Source: Stagonosporopsis chrysanthemi (taxonomy: Eukaryota; Ascomycota; Dothideomycetes; Pleosporales; Didymellaceae). From it: a stretch of 64,000 nt of DNA. This document shows positions 11,584 to 24,197 of this stretch, one piece after another (within the stretch, counting starts at the first letter, position 1; each line of letters begins with the position of its first letter). The position numbers and the translations under genes were made by a program. The notes beneath the pieces are model-generated. The model was not told where the DNA came from. It searched no databases and saw only the letters and a program-made list of their open reading frames with translations. The DNA is taken from assembly GCA_022560025.1 (NCBI GenBank), contig JAFISE010000081.1:1-64000 (forward strand). The letters run 5' to 3'.

Positions 11584-12248
11584 GTTGCGTCTCTAATGCA
11601 GAAGAGTTGGTAATACCACAGTAATGGAGTCATGAGACAAGATATATTAGCTATTTTGCGGTTCGGTCGGCGAATGGTCAGCGCTGTTAGGAAACGCGCC
11701 AGGCGAGCATCAGGCCGGGATCCATAGATTATGAATGTAAGGGCGTTTTGTCTGCCAAATGTCGGCGATTGCACCAACGCGAAATCGCTGCTACGACTGT
11801 CACAATCACATGGAGGCGAGACGCGACTGTGCGAGCGACGAGCCGGCCGATGTTCGCAGGCGGTCCGTGCTGGCGCCAACAGGCGCGGGGTCGTAGGATT
11901 GCATCATGCGGCGTTCCAAAAAATTTGAGCCCTTCTGAAACCAGTGAGTCGACGGCCGAGCCACTGTGACAATTAGCTTGACGTATTACTCACCTGTCCA
12001 TAAAGTGGATACGATCTGACTGGCTCGTGGTGTTGTAGTTTAACTCTTGTCATCGCCGCTGTTCCTGTTCCTGGATTGAAAACCTCCAGAATCTGCCCCG
12101 CGTTCCTTAATACCACTTTTTTAGGACCTGGCCACAAATCAGACTCGTGAATTCATACACTCCTCACAGATCTCGGGATTCGACAACTGATTCGAGCTAC
12201 GGCTTCCCTCCCGCCATCCACCTCCGCCAATAACCGCATCCACACACC
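11584..12248. other. Intergenic between G6PD and PGDH
   Basis: Contains the 3' region of the G6PD gene and the promoter/leader of the next gene. No supported coding sequence. The ~90 bases before 12249 are rich in C and T (TCCCTCCCGCCATCCACC), a common fungal leader composition. Confidence 0.5.
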
Positions 12249-13753
12249 ATGAGTCCCCCACAAGACATCGCAGGCGGCATCAGCAACCTGGCGCGCCAAG
12301 TCTCCAACAGCCTCTCGACGAGCCCAAACCTCGCATTCCACAGCCCGCCCAACAGCTTTCGCCCACCGCCGGCCGGCAGCTTCAGCCAGGGCCATTCTGG
12401 CAGCTTCTCAGATGTACTGTCTGCCGGCCAGATGGCCCAGCGCCTAAAGCCGTTCAACACAAAGGAGATTAAGGTTCTACTGCTCGAGAACGTCAACGTC
12501 GCCGGCATTGAGATCCTCAAGAAGCAAGGCTACCAGGTCGAGGCCATTAAGAGCAGTCTGCCCGAGGACCAGTTGATCGAGAAGATCCGCAATGTTCAGG
12601 TTGTTGGTATCCGCTCCAAGACAAAGCTCACCAAGAAGGTGCTGGAGGAGGCAAAGGAGCTGATTGTTATCGGCTGCTTCTGTATTGGCACAAATCAGGT
12701 CGACCTCCAGACCGCTGCTGAGAAGGGTATTGCAGTGTTCAACTCGCCCTTCAGCAACTCGCGCTCCGTTGCTGAGCTCGTCATCTCGGAGATTGTTGCT
12801 CTTGCTCGTGAGCTTACCGACCGCTCGATGGAACTCCACAACGGCGTGTGGAACAAGGTCAGCAAGGGCTGCTGGGAGGTGCGCGGCAAGACATTGGGCA
12901 TAGTCGGATATGGACACATTGGTAGCCAGCTGAGTGTACTGGCTGAGTCTATGGGTATGCAGGTCATCTACTACGATGTCGTGACCATGATGGGCCTTGG
13001 TACCGCGCATCAGGTGGAGACACTGGATGAGCTGCTCGAGCAGGCAGACTTCGTCTCGCTTCACGTGCCAGCAACAGCAGACACCAAGAACCTCATCGGT
13101 GCACCGCAATTTGAGAAGATGAAGAAGGGCAGCTATCTCATTAACAACGCCCGTGGCACTGTCGTTGACATCTCCGCCCTCATCGAGGCTTCCCGTTCTG
13201 GCAAGCTCGCTGGTGCCGCCATTGATGTCTTTCCTCATGAGCCCGCTGGCAACGGCGACTACTTCACCAACGACTTGAACGCATGGACCAAGGATCTTGT
13301 TGGCCTGAAAAACATCATTCTGACACCTCACATTGGTGGATCCACAGAGGAGGCACAGAGCGCGATTGGTGTCGAGGTCTCAACAGCTCTGGTACGCTAT
13401 GTGAACGAGGGCGCCACACTCGGCGCCGTCAACATGCCTGAGGTCAACCTGAGAGGTTTGTCGCTCGAGGAGGCGAACTGCATGCGTGTCATCTACATCC
13501 ACAAGAACGTTCCCGGTGTGCTGCGACAAGGTATGTCCAAGGTGGTGTCGACTCAAGTCTATGAAGCTAACGTACGACAGTCAACGGCATCCTGCTCAAC
13601 CACAACATTGACAAGCAGATGTCTGACTCAAGAGGCGAGGTCGCCTACCTCATGGCAGATCTCAGTTCCGTCAAGGAGGACGAGATTAGGGACCTCTTCC
13701 AGAGCCTGCAGGAGCTGTCTTCCTGTATCCGCACCAGGGTTCTGTATGGTTGA
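12249..13753 (+). CDS. SER3: D-3-phosphoglycerate dehydrogenase
   Basis: First step of L-serine synthesis: 3-phosphoglycerate + NAD+ to 3-phosphohydroxypyruvate. Two exons, 12249-13530 and 13581-13753 (1,455 bases, 484 residues; family about 465-490). After a ~70-residue fungal extension rich in S, P and N, the catalytic domain runs to about 410. The NAD-binding loop GIVGYGHIGSQ is near residues 215-225, the conserved NNARGTVVD follows, and the catalytic-region TPHIGGSTEEAQ is near 360. A C-terminal ACT-type regulatory domain (VNGILLNHNIDKQ...AYLMADLSS) suggests serine feedback. The intron (50 bases, GTATGT...ACAG) falls just before the ACT domain's NGIL motif. The identity is secure. Confidence 0.95.
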
Positions 13754-14763
13754 ACGTTTAGTTTGTTTCCCAAAAGATTCTAGATTTTGTAGGTCTCAGG
13801 CCTCTTTGTACAGAGACCGCAGTGCGTTCGAAACACCAAAAGCATTCAACATGGCGTTCGAGAAAACTGTTGCCATTCCAGCATGGGGTCAGCAAGGGGC
13901 ACGTAGAGTAGATCTGGTAGCGATATGCAAGGCTTTTCACGTGACCACGGCTCCTAATTGTTTCAGAATGCTCGGCCCGCCTTGCCCACAGCCGACGACC
14001 AACCACGAGTGTGGAGCAGAAGGATGGCTGCGAGATTGAGCTGCCGAGGCGGTTAATGCAGTGCAAATGAAGCACGAGTTGGCGAGTGAGCACGCAGGAT
14101 GCCTCCAGGAGTGCTCTGCTCGTATTTGGGCCAATCGGCAGGCGCAGTCAAGCACTCACGCTCATCTGAGGCGGACAGCAAGTGATCGACGCGGCGAGCG
14201 ATCCCTGCAAAACGACACGTTTGCATGGTGGGTGCTGGGAGATGCCGATATGACATGTGCCCTGGCCACTCTGCGACTACACAGGTAGCAGAGCAAGATG
14301 CAAGATGAGGCCGTGTCGCACACAGACGTGATACGTGCAGGCTGCAGGACGCAGCGCACGCCAGAGCGGCCGGCGGGGAACCAGCTGTATGCAGGCGCAA
14401 GGGGAGTGCGTTGGTCGTGAGACGCGGTCGACGTGCTGCTCGCCTGCTGTTGGCCAACCCTGGCCCGCACTAAGTCACACCGCTCCGCGTGCACGGCGCC
14501 GAACATTGTTAACTTCTGGAACGTGGTTGTCGACTTGACCACATCTTTGCCCGCCCTCACACCGCACGAAATAATGCCCTGCTCGCTGTGAGCTGCCAGC
14601 GTCGACCCAGCTGACATCACCGACACGCCGCCGCGAAGCTGGAGCTGCACGTCGCCGCCGCTCGATAACGATCAAGGGCGCACTGCGGACTGGACCCTGA
14701 GCGTGGCCCTGGTGCAGGAGACAGCGGATAGCGGAGGAGAGCAGAGCAACACACACGCCCGCC
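13754..14763. other. Intergenic between PGDH and myosin V
   Basis: About 1 kb of GC-rich sequence without a recognisable gene. It should hold the PGDH terminator and the myosin promoter. Open frames here on both strands look like chance frames of GC-rich DNA. Confidence 0.45.
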
Positions 14764-17700
14764 ATGGCGCACATCTTCGACATTGGGACGCGGGCATGGC
14801 AGCCAGACACGACCGAGGGCTGGGTGGCCTCGGAGGTCACAGACAAGCAGATCGATGGTGACAAGGTGACGCTGGTCTTCCAGCTGGAGAACGGGGAGGT
14901 GTGTTGCCCTCGACCGAGACCATGTCGCGTCTGTACTGACCACACACACAGAGCAAGCGTATCGAGACGACGCTGGTCGGCATCCAGACCGGCAATGACC
15001 CGAATCTGCCGCCGTTGATGAACCCGGCCATGCTCGAGGCCAGCGATGACCTGACTAACCTGTCACATCTCAACGAGCCGGCCGTCCTGCAGGCCATCAA
15101 GCTGCGGTACCTGCAGAATGAAATCTACACCTACTCGGGTATCGTTCTGATCGCGACGAACCCGTTCGCACGCGTCGACTCGCTCTATGTCCCTGGCATG
15201 GTGCAGGTCTATGCCGGCAAGCAGCGCTCCTATGGCGCCCCTCATTTGTTTGCTATTGCCGAGGAAGCATTTGCGTACGTCCCTTCACTGCCAGACAGCA
15301 GCCCACGGCGTCCTGCTCTCATTGCTAGCAGCTAACACCACGCAGCGACATGTTACGGGACCAGAAGAACCAGACCATCGTCGTCTCCGGAGAGTCCGGT
15401 GCGGGTAAGACGGTCAGCGCCAAATACATCATGCGATACTTCGCAACACGCGAGTCGCCCGACAACCCAGGCAAGCGGCGCGGCAAGGTCGACTCCATGT
15501 CCGAGACAGAAGAGCAGATTTTGGCCACCAACCCCATCATGGAAGCCTTTGGTAACGCCAAAACCACGCGAAACGACAACTCCTCTCGCTTCGGTAAATA
15601 CATCGAGATCTTGTTTAACAAGCAGACGGACATTATCGGTGCCAAGATCAGGACATACTTGCTAGAACGGTCGAGATTGGTCTTCCAGCCGCTCAAGGAG
15701 CGCAACTATCACATCTTCTACCAGCTTGTGGCCGGTGCTACTGATGCTGAGCGCCAGGAGCTGTCGCTAAAGTCGGTCGAGGAGTTCAGCTACCTCAACC
15801 AGGGTAGCGCGCCTGTCATCGACGGCATGGACGACAAGGCCGAGTTCAAGGCGACAAAGAGCTCCTTGACAAAAATTGGTGTCCCAGCAGATACCCAGTC
15901 ACAGATCTTCCGCCTCCTCGCTGCTCTGTTGCATATTGGAGATGTCAAGATCACCGCAACACGGACAGACTCAAACCTTGCACCAGATGAGCCTGCGCTG
16001 GTCAAGGCCTGCGGCCTTCTTGGAATTGATGCCAACAACTTCGCAAAATGGACAGTCAAGAAGCAGCTGATTACAAGAGGAGAGAAGATTGTCTCAAATT
16101 TGACACAACAGCAGGCTGTGGTCGTGCGAGACTCGGTCGCCAAATTCATCTACTCGAGTCTCTTCGACTGGCTTGTCGAGCGCACCAACGAGAGTCTGGC
16201 CACAGAGGAAGTTCTCTCGCAAGCACACTCCTTCATCGGTGTCCTGGATATCTACGGTTTCGAGCACTTTGCGAAGAACTCGTTCGAACAGTTCTGTATC
16301 AACTACGCCAACGAGAAACTGCAGCAAGAGTTCAACGCCCACGTCTTCAAGCTCGAGCAGGAGGAGTACATGCGTGAGCAGATCGACTGGACGTTCATCG
16401 ACTTCGCAGACAACCAACCGTGTATTGATTTGATTGAAGGCAAGCTTGGTATCCTCTCGTTGCTCGATGAAGAGTCGCGTCTCCCTATGGGTTCGGACGA
16501 GCAGTTTGTCACCAAACTGCACCACAATTACTCTGGAGACAAGCACAAGTTCTACAAGAAGCCTCGATTCGGCAAGTCTGCTTTCACAGTCTGCCATTAC
16601 GCTGTAGACGTCACCTACGAGTCCGATGGCTTCATTGAGAAGAACAGAGACACTGTGCCAGATGAGCACATGGAGGTGTTGCGAGCTTCCTCTAACAAGT
16701 TCCTGATCGAGATCTTGGATGTTGCCTCCTCGATCCGTGAGAAGGAGAATACACCGGCAGCGAAGCCAGGTACTACAATGTCCGCCGGCCGTAGAATGAC
16801 GACGAACAGGAAACCCACTCTTGGAGGCATCTTCAAGTCTTCGCTCATCGAGCTGATGGCCACCATCAGCTCGACCGATGTCCACTACATTCGCTGTATC
16901 AAGCCCAACGAGGCCAAGGCCGCCTGGCAGTTCGACGGACCTATGGTTCTTAGCCAGTTGCGCGCTTGTGGTGTCCTCGAGACGGTCAGGATCAGTTGCG
17001 CTGGTTATCCCACAAGATGGACGTACGAGGAATTTGCCCTACGCTACTACATGTTGGTCAGGTCTTCGGGATGGACGCCCGAGATCCGAGACATGGCCAA
17101 GGCTATCCTTAACAAGGCCCTTGGTAACAGCAAGAATGATGGGACCGACAAGTACCAGATGGGTCTGACCAAGATCTTCTTCCGCGCGGGTATGCTTGCG
17201 TTCCTTGAGAACCTGCGAACAGCGAGATTGAACGATGCCGCCATCATGATCCAGAAGAACCTCAGGGCCAAGTACTACCGCCGTATTTATTTGGAGATGC
17301 GCCAGGCTATTGTCGCCGTGCAATCTTTGGCTCGTGGCTACATGACCAGGGAGCGTGCTGAGGAGGCAAGGCAAGTCAAGGCCGCCACCACAATCCAGAG
17401 GGTTTGGCGCGGTTCCAAGGACCGTAAGCGCTTCCACCTGGTGCGAAAGTCCGTCATCCTCTTCGAGGCTGCAGCGAAGGGCTTTCTGTGCCGAAAGAAC
17501 ATCCTCGACACGAGGCTCGGCAATGCCGCTCGTATCATCCAGCGCACATGGCGATCGCAAAGATCGCTCAAGGCTTGGAGGCAGTACCGCAACAAGATCG
17601 TACTTATCCAAAGCCTGTGGCGAGGAAAGACTGCGCGAAAGGAATACAAGACCCTCCGTGCTGAGTCCCGCGACTTGAAGAACATCTCTTACAAGCTCGA

Positions 17701-19718
17701 AAACAAGGTCGTCGAACTCACTCAGACCCTTGGGTCGATGAAGGAGCAGAACAAGTCTCTGAAGCAGCAGGTCGACAACTACGAGAGCCAGATCAAGTCG
17801 TATAAGGAGAGGAGTCGTGCGCTCGAGAACAGGCAGAAGGAGCTGCAGGTCGAGGCCAACCAGGCTGGTATCACCGCAGCCAAGTTGAGCCAGATGGAGG
17901 ACGAGTTCAAGAAGCTGCAGACTAACTACGAGGAGAGCACCGCCAAGATGCGACACCTGCAGGAGGAGGAGAAGCAGCTGCGTGCCTCACTCAAGCAGAC
18001 CACCGATGAGCTCGACAGCTCCAGGAGGAAGAGCAACGTTACCGAGAATGAGAAGGTGTCTCTTCGCCAGCAGCTTGCCGAGCTCCAGGAGCAGGTCGAG
18101 CTGATGAAGCGTTCTGGCCCAATCAACGGTACCTTCGACAACGGCGCCGCTCCGATTACAGCAAGCAGCCTGATCAACCTTGTCTCGTCGAAGAAGCCCA
18201 AGAGGCGCAGTGCGGGCCCCGACACCCGCGATCTGGACCGTTTCAGCGCTACCTACAACCCTCGCCCGGTCTCAATGGCTGTTGGCTCCACAGTTCACAG
18301 GCAGAACTTGTCTGGCTCTACCTTTGCGCAGCTTGATAATGTCGAGCATGAGCTTGAGAACATCCTGGCTGATGAGGACATGCTCAACGACGAGGTCACT
18401 CTTGGTCTCATCAAGAACCTAAAGATCCCCTCTCCCACCACCACCCCTCCTCCTACAGACAAGGAGGTCCTCTTCCCCGCCTACCTCATCAACCTTGTCA
18501 CCTCGGAGATGTGGAACAATGGCTTCGTCAAGGAGTCCGAGCGCTTCCTCGCCAACGTCATGCAGTCCATCCAGCAGGAGGTCATGCAGCACGACAGCGA
18601 CGATGCGATCAACCCTGGCGCGTTCTGGCTGTCGAACGTCCACGAGATGCTCTCATTTGTCTTCCTGGCTGAAGACTGGTATGAGCAGCAGAAGACTGAC
18701 AACTACGAGTACGACCGCCTGCTCGAGATTGTCAAGCACGATTTGGAGAGCCTTGAATTCAACATCTACCACACGTGGATGAAGGTGCTCAAGAAGAAGC
18801 TGCACAAGATGATTATCCCCGCCATCATTGAGTCGCAGTCCCTTCCCGGTTTCGTCACAAACGAAAGCAACCGCTTCCTCGGCAAGCTTCTTCAGGGCAG
18901 CAACACCCCTGCCTACAGCATGGACAACCTGCTCAGCCTGCTGAACAGCGTCTACAAGGCAATGAAGGCCTTCTACCTCGAAGACACAATCATCACCCAG
19001 TGTGTCACCGAGCTGCTCCGCCTGGTCGGCGTCACCGCCTTCAACGACCTGCTCATGCGCCGCAACTTCCTCTCCTGGAAGCGTGGTCTGCAGATCAACT
19101 ACAACATCACCCGCATCGAAGAGTGGTGCAAGTCGCACGACATGCCCGAGGGCACCTTGCAGCTCGAGCACCTGATGCAGGCGACAAAGCTGCTGCAGCT
19201 GAAGAAGGCGACCCTCAACGACATTGAAATCATCCAGGACATCTGCTGGATGCTGTCGCCCAACCAGATCCAGAAGCTGCTCAACCAGTACCTCGTTGCC
19301 GACTATGAGCAGCCCATCAACGGCGAGATCATGAAGGCGGTCGCCAGCCGCGTCACTGAGAAGAGCGACGTCCTGCTCCTGACCGCCGTCGACATGGAGG
19401 ACAGCGGCCCGTACGAGATTGCCGAACCGCGCGTTATCACCGCGCTGGAGACGTACACTCCGTCTTGTAAGTCCACCTCTCTTCACTCTACCCACATCCA
19501 AATCTCAAATCAAAACTCGTGCTAACAACTCTTCCCCCTCCTCAGGGCTCCAAACCCCGCGCCTCAAGCGCCTCGCCGAAATCGTCTCCCAGCAAGCCAT
19601 CGCGCAGCAGGAGAAAATGGACTTTGACGGCCCCAGCCCCATAGAGAACGGCAACGGTACCCCCAACGGCGCAAACGGGTTCCACGAGCAGCCCATTCTG
19701 GAGGAGGTGGGTGCGTAG
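14764..19718 (+). CDS. MYO2: Class V myosin heavy chain
   Basis: Actin motor that carries secretory vesicles and organelles to the hyphal tip. Four exons: 14764-14898, 14952-15274, 15346-19466 and 19546-19718 (4,752 bases, 1,583 residues, normal for fungal myosin V). The SH3-like N-terminus (WVASEVTDKQ) is followed by the motor. The P-loop GESGAGKT is at 168-175, and DIYGFEHF and the actin-binding CIKPNE region lie further on. The neck at about 780-925 has six IQ-type calmodulin sites (IQKNLRAKYYRR, IQRVWRGSKDRKR and others), then a coiled coil at about 930-1085. The cargo-binding dilute/DIL domain is at about 1195-1520, followed by a short hydrophilic tail on the last exon. It converges with the minus-strand SUMO ligase gene. 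The identity is secure; the symbol follows yeast. Confidence 0.96.
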
Positions 19719-20917
19719 CCCCTTCCGCCTCTCCAATCTCAGCATGCATCTGGAAGGACGGGAACAGCAGTGGGCGAGCGAGGATTGAGAACATAGACCT
19801 GCCTTGTCACGAATAAAGCGATACGATTGTTCTGTTTTGTTTCGTTTTGTTTCGTTTTGTTTGTAGTTGCACGGGGGCAAGCGGGAAGGGGAAGAGGCGC
19901 ACGTATGTGAAGGGGTGGCATGGCTTGCCGTTTTCGTTGAGGGTTCACACCACATCACATCACATCACATTACACATGGTTGAGACGCGCGGAGATGGGC
20001 CGAGAGTGGTGGAGGAGGAGGAGGGGAGGGAGGGAGAGAGGGAGGAAGAGAGACGACAAGGGCCATCTGGAGTAGGGTATATATGTAATTGAGCTAGCGA
20101 GCGAGTGAGTGAGTGAATGAGTGAGGGGGCGGACTCGAGTTGAATTGAATCGAATGAAATCGAATGCATGGAATGTATGGAATGCATGGAATGGATGTAT
20201 AGATGGGATAGACTGCATATGAAGTGCATGTGTTGTTGAAGCGCGTTGGTATCGATTGTGTTTGGCTGATGCGTTGACAATCTCCCTACACATATATATA
20301 CACACACACACACGCACGAAAGAGCAATGTACTGCCCAGCACTCCGAGTACGCGCGGCACGAGAAGGGATGGGATAGGATCGAATGAGAAGAATTGGGAG
20401 TACGGTGCATTTTGATCCATTCCATTCCAGTGCACTGCACTGCAGTTGTATACTTTTCTATGCTTATCCTCCCCCGCCTACTCACGGCTTACGCATCACT
20501 GTGTGCTCGCTCTCTCCTCGCCCCCGACGTCCCCCCGCTCACTCCGCTCACTCGGTACAACGACCCCGAAGAAAAAAAAAAAAAAAAAAAAAAAAAGAAG
20601 GAAAGCTAGGTATCTCAATCGTGCTTGCAGACCGACTCCGCCGCTCAGGCACCGTGGGCCGCCATGTTGCGGCGACGGCCCTGCCATTGTCTCCAAAACG
20701 CCCCGCGCTAAATTGCAGAAATACATTACGAGCAGGAAACGCGGCTGGGGAGCAGACTCGACTGTGGCCGAATCAGCCCGCGCATGGCCCGCGCAAAGAA
20801 ACCGGCGCTCCCACCGGCGCTCAAGAAATAGAGGCGCCTACATCGCTCCCGTTCTTGCCTGAAGACGATGGAGGTTAGCCGGGAACAAAAGAAATACAGA
20901 CGTTCGCGCAACATGAA
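19719..20917. other. Convergent intergenic region with low-complexity DNA
   Basis: The region lies between the 3' ends of the myosin and SUMO-ligase genes. It holds simple repeats: TTTCGTTTTG units near 19835-19860, CACAT near 19955, purine-rich GGAGG/GGGAG near 20010-20060, GAGTGA near 20100, GGAATGCAT-like units near 20165-20200, a CA run near 20300 and a long A run at about 20572-20596. No gene is supported. Confidence 0.6.
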
Positions 20918-22936
20918 TCAAGGGGACGAGGAGCCGAGGTAGGCGGGGTATCGTGCTGAGCCAGTACCTGGGCTGGCGTAGTTCTGCGAGGCGGCGCGGT
21001 AGCCGGGAGGGGCTGGCCGGTAGTGGTCGCGGTCGGCAGGAGGAGACCCTTGGGGTGTGTAGGGCCGAGGTGGGTAGTTCAGACGGGTATCTGGCGGCGG
21101 CGCGCGGTAGGAAGAGGAGTAGGGGCTGTAGTGTGGAGGACGAGGAATGGGGGGAGGGTGATCATAGCGGCGGGACGGTTCGGGAGGATTGGTGGGGGGT
21201 CGGTACGCTACCTTTTTGGCCGGCCGCGGTGGCTCTTCATCGTCGCTGAACGTCAGGTCTACGACTTCGGCTGTGCGTTTCGAGCCTGATCGTGGTGCTG
21301 TCGATGGCTCTCGAGAAGGCATTGGGGGTGTGCTGAGATATGTGGGTGTTTGTACGGCCTCGCTTTTGATGGAGGTGACGCGGTAGTCTGGAATTTCGAC
21401 AATGTCGTCGTCGCTGTCGTCTGCGGCCACAGCGTTGCCATTTCTCTTGGGTGGCGACGGCTCTTTCTGCGTGGACCACTCACCGGTCGGTGTTATGGTG
21501 ACCTGGTCTGCGTTCTTCACCTTGGCCAGGATCTCCTCAACGTACTGGTCGACAGCGAGGCCGTTAAAATGGACCGTCTTGCTGCAGATGGGGCATATCC
21601 AGGTCGGCGCCTGCTCCTGTAGTTGCAGAAACGACTCGGCATCGAAGCACTGGTTGTGTGTGCATACCGTGGATCGGCAGGGTATGCTGATGCGCAGTGT
21701 GGAGATGGGGTCCTTGAGCGACATGACACTCGAGCCGACCTCAATGTCGGGGTCGGCGGCCTTGGCCTTCATCTCGTTGAGCACCGACTCCTTGGTGATG
21801 ACCTGCTTGCCGGTGATCTGCTTGGTGAGATCTGCGGCCGAGTGCTTCTTCACCATGTACACAAACAGGTTGTACTTCTACAGTGAAAGTCAGTACGCGG
21901 CTGCACGCTGCAGGAGAGTGAGGGGATATAAGAAACCTCGGTCTGAGTAGAACCTGCCTTGTGTGTGAGGGCATACGTGACGACGAGGTTGTTGCGGTAG
22001 TTGGCGGGTGAGATGCGCACAAAGTCGGTGATGTCGACCGGGCGCGTCGAGCCAGGCTTGTTCTTGAGCCCCTTGTAATTCGCCTTGACCTCGTCGCCGT
22101 TGATGCGGACCTCGATCTGCGCGGGGAAGGTGATGTCGGTGCGCGTGTACGGAGGCAGTGGTGCCTCGAGCGCGGAGAACAGCAGCAAGCGCAGAGTCGG
22201 GTCCGACTTGAGGCGTGCGCTGAGCGACTCGTTGATGATCAGATTCCTGGTGGTGTTCTGGCGGTGGCTCGGCGAGGCTGGACAGGATTAGCACGCTGCG
22301 GCGACAACAACAACAACGAGGAGGAGGGCAACGTGCGGTCAAGGGTCATGTTGGTCAGGACGAGCTCGCGCACTTGGAAGAACGGGCTGTCCTTGAAAAA
22401 ATAGGCTGGCGCGGGCGCTTCTGTGGCATGTTAGCAGCGTGCATGCGCCGGTGGGCGGGCGGGCATGCGGGGCGTACGAGGCGGCGGGGGTCGAGCGTGG
22501 AGCAGGCCGAAGGGGCTCACGCTGGCGGCGGGCCAGCCGTTGGACTGGGCGTGGCCGTTCATGGGCGGGGGGAGGCTGGCGAACGAGGGCGCGGTCGGGC
22601 TGCTGCTGCTGGTGGGCGTGGGGGCCTCGCCGTGGTTCTGGACGCGGTACTGCAGGCGGCGCAGCGTGTCGGCATTGGCGGCGCTCACGGCGGCGTTGAT
22701 GACTGGTGAAGGTGAGGGTCAGCATGGCGGGCGCCAACACGACGTCTCGTTCTCGTGCTCGTGCGGCACGGCAGCAGCGGCGTTCACGTACGGGCAATGA
22801 CGCGGCTCTGCAGGGCAGCCTTGTTCCCCGTCTGCGAGAGCCCCTCCTCCTTGAGGATCCTCTTGAGGTCGTTGTTGATCAGGGTCCGCGAGCGGTCGAT
22901 GATGCTGTGCGCCTGCTGCTGGAGGCTGGACGCCAT
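20918..22936 (-). CDS. SIZ1: SUMO E3 ligase, SIZ/PIAS family
   Basis: Transfers SUMO from Ubc9 to nuclear proteins. Five exons on the minus strand: 22936-22792, 22702-22478, 22420-22337, 22277-21958 and 21877-20918 (1,734 bases, 577 residues). An N-terminal SAP DNA-binding helix pair lies at about 18-48 (LINNDLKRILKEEG). The PINIT domain runs about 130-275, including LKNKPGSTRPVDIT. The SP-RING has C325, C330, H332, C335, C353 and C356 (CTHNQCFD...WICPICSK). Two likely SUMO-interacting motifs, IVEI (417-420) and VVDLT followed by acidic residues (463-467), precede a proline/tyrosine-rich tail. Introns 3 and 4 begin with GC instead of GT in my model (donors GCACGT and GCAGGT), because only these restore the conserved frame. 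Domain identity is secure; the intron 3 boundary is less sure. Confidence 0.9.
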
Positions 22937-23635
22937 GGTCGAGTCGAGGCACGGGCGGATGCGGATGTGGGCGCGGGCGCGGGCGCGGGCGCGGGCGTGG
23001 GCGTGGGCGAGGGCGCTTCAGCGGGCGGGCAGGCGGGGGAGCAGGCGAGGCAGTATCAGCAGGCTGGGAGGCCGCGGCGAGACATTGAGGACTGCGGCAC
23101 GGCGGGCGGCGCGGGGACAGAGGAGGTGAGAGGGCGCGCGCGAGGGTGCGAGGCCGCGGGTCCAGATATCTGCGGCGCGAGTGGGCGTGGCTTGCGGGCG
23201 TGCGGGTCGCGGGTCGCGGCTGCAGCAGAGCAGTTCTGTGGAAGCAGGGCACAGCGCACGCAGGCGCGACACGGGCGGGGGCGACGAGGGACGAGGGACG
23301 AGACGACGAGACGACAAGACGACGAGGGAGCCAACTCGGGGCGTTGCACTGCTGCGGGGAGGGATGTAGTCGCCGTGGCTGCGGGCAGCGGCTCTCTCGC
23401 GCCCGCATCGCCAGCGCCGGTCGCAAAGTCAGCGTCACAGCGCGGCCACCAGGCGCACGGCCGGGCACTGACTCGCCTGCGCAGCCCGCCCGCGCCGCCG
23501 CCCGCCACAAAATTATTCTGCCGTGCACTTTTGCGGGCGAGCAAAGCACCAAACACACTGCACCTGCACTGCACCTCGACCCCCCCTTCCACTCCCACTC
23601 CCACTCTCACTCTCACTCCCTTCACCACCGCAACA
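22937..23635. promoter_or_regulatory. Divergent promoter, SIZ1 and DUF2423 gene
   Basis: About 700 very GC-rich bases between two divergent starts. A (GGGCGC)n-like run lies at about 22,964-23,010 on the SIZ1 side, and pyrimidine-rich CCCACTCTCACT repeats precede the ATG at 23636. No separate gene is visible; the open frames here reflect base composition. Confidence 0.5.
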
Positions 23636-24197
23636 ATGGCAAAGGGACTCCGCGCCTCGACCGAGCGCACCAACCGCCGCAAGCTGCGCGCCAACGTCTT
23701 CGGCCCCGTGGAGAAGGCGCGCGCCGAGCGCCTGCACGCAAAGCTGCTGGCGACCATCAACTCAGAGAAGCCGCCGCCGCCGCCGACCAAGAGCGAGAAG
23801 AAGGAGACCGAGGCTGCGGCCGAGAAGGGTGAGTCTGAGTTCCCGTTCCCGTTCACGTCCACGTCAATCGCTGCGAGCGCAGCAAAACCATGAGCAAAGC
23901 CCAGCAAAGCACAGCAAAGCACAGCAAAGCACAGCAAAGCACAGCAAAGCACAGCAAAACCACAAGCAAACCAAAACTACAACCCCCACTAACCCCCGCA
24001 CAGACACAACATCCATGGACCTCGACGACCCCTCCACCTCCACCTCCACCAAGAAACCGCACCGCTCGCAGGCAGAGAAGAAGACCAAGAAGGAGCGCGC
24101 CCGCAAGCCCCGCAACAGCATCACCTTCCCCAAGAGCCGCGGCAAGGGCGCCCTCAAGCCGTTTACGGGCAAGAGCCGCGTTGGGAAGAGGGGGTGA
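23636..24197 (+). CDS. DUF2423 / YBL028C-like small basic nucleolar protein
   Basis: Two exons, 23636-23828 and 24004-24197 (387 bases, 128 residues). The start MAKGLRASTERTNRRKLR followed by NVFGPVEKARAERLHAKL matches the DUF2423 (UPF0642) family. Its yeast member YBL028C is a small nucleolar protein linked to ribosome synthesis; the exact role is poorly known. The protein is strongly lysine/arginine-rich, with KKTKKERARKPRNSITFPKSRG near the end. The 175-base intron holds a 10-base tandem repeat and is much longer than the neighbouring introns. It is divergent from SIZ1 and convergent with TUP1. Confidence 0.85.
23891..23960. repeat. Intronic 10-bp tandem repeat
   Basis: About seven head-to-tail copies of ACAGCAAAGC lie inside the single intron of the DUF2423 gene, explaining its unusual length. 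The first two units are imperfect. Confidence 0.9.

Noticed and set aside
12477..13331. 284-codon minus-strand frame inside PGDH
   Set aside because: Antisense shadow of the coding strand.
16094..19501. Several long minus-strand frames under the myosin gene
   Set aside because: Mirror frames caused by codon bias of a conserved motor gene; no recognisable domains.
22706..23893. 395-codon plus-strand frame across the SIZ1 5' end and DUF2423 promoter
   Set aside because: GC-rich frame crossing two genes and a promoter; Arg/Gly/Ala-rich composition artefact.
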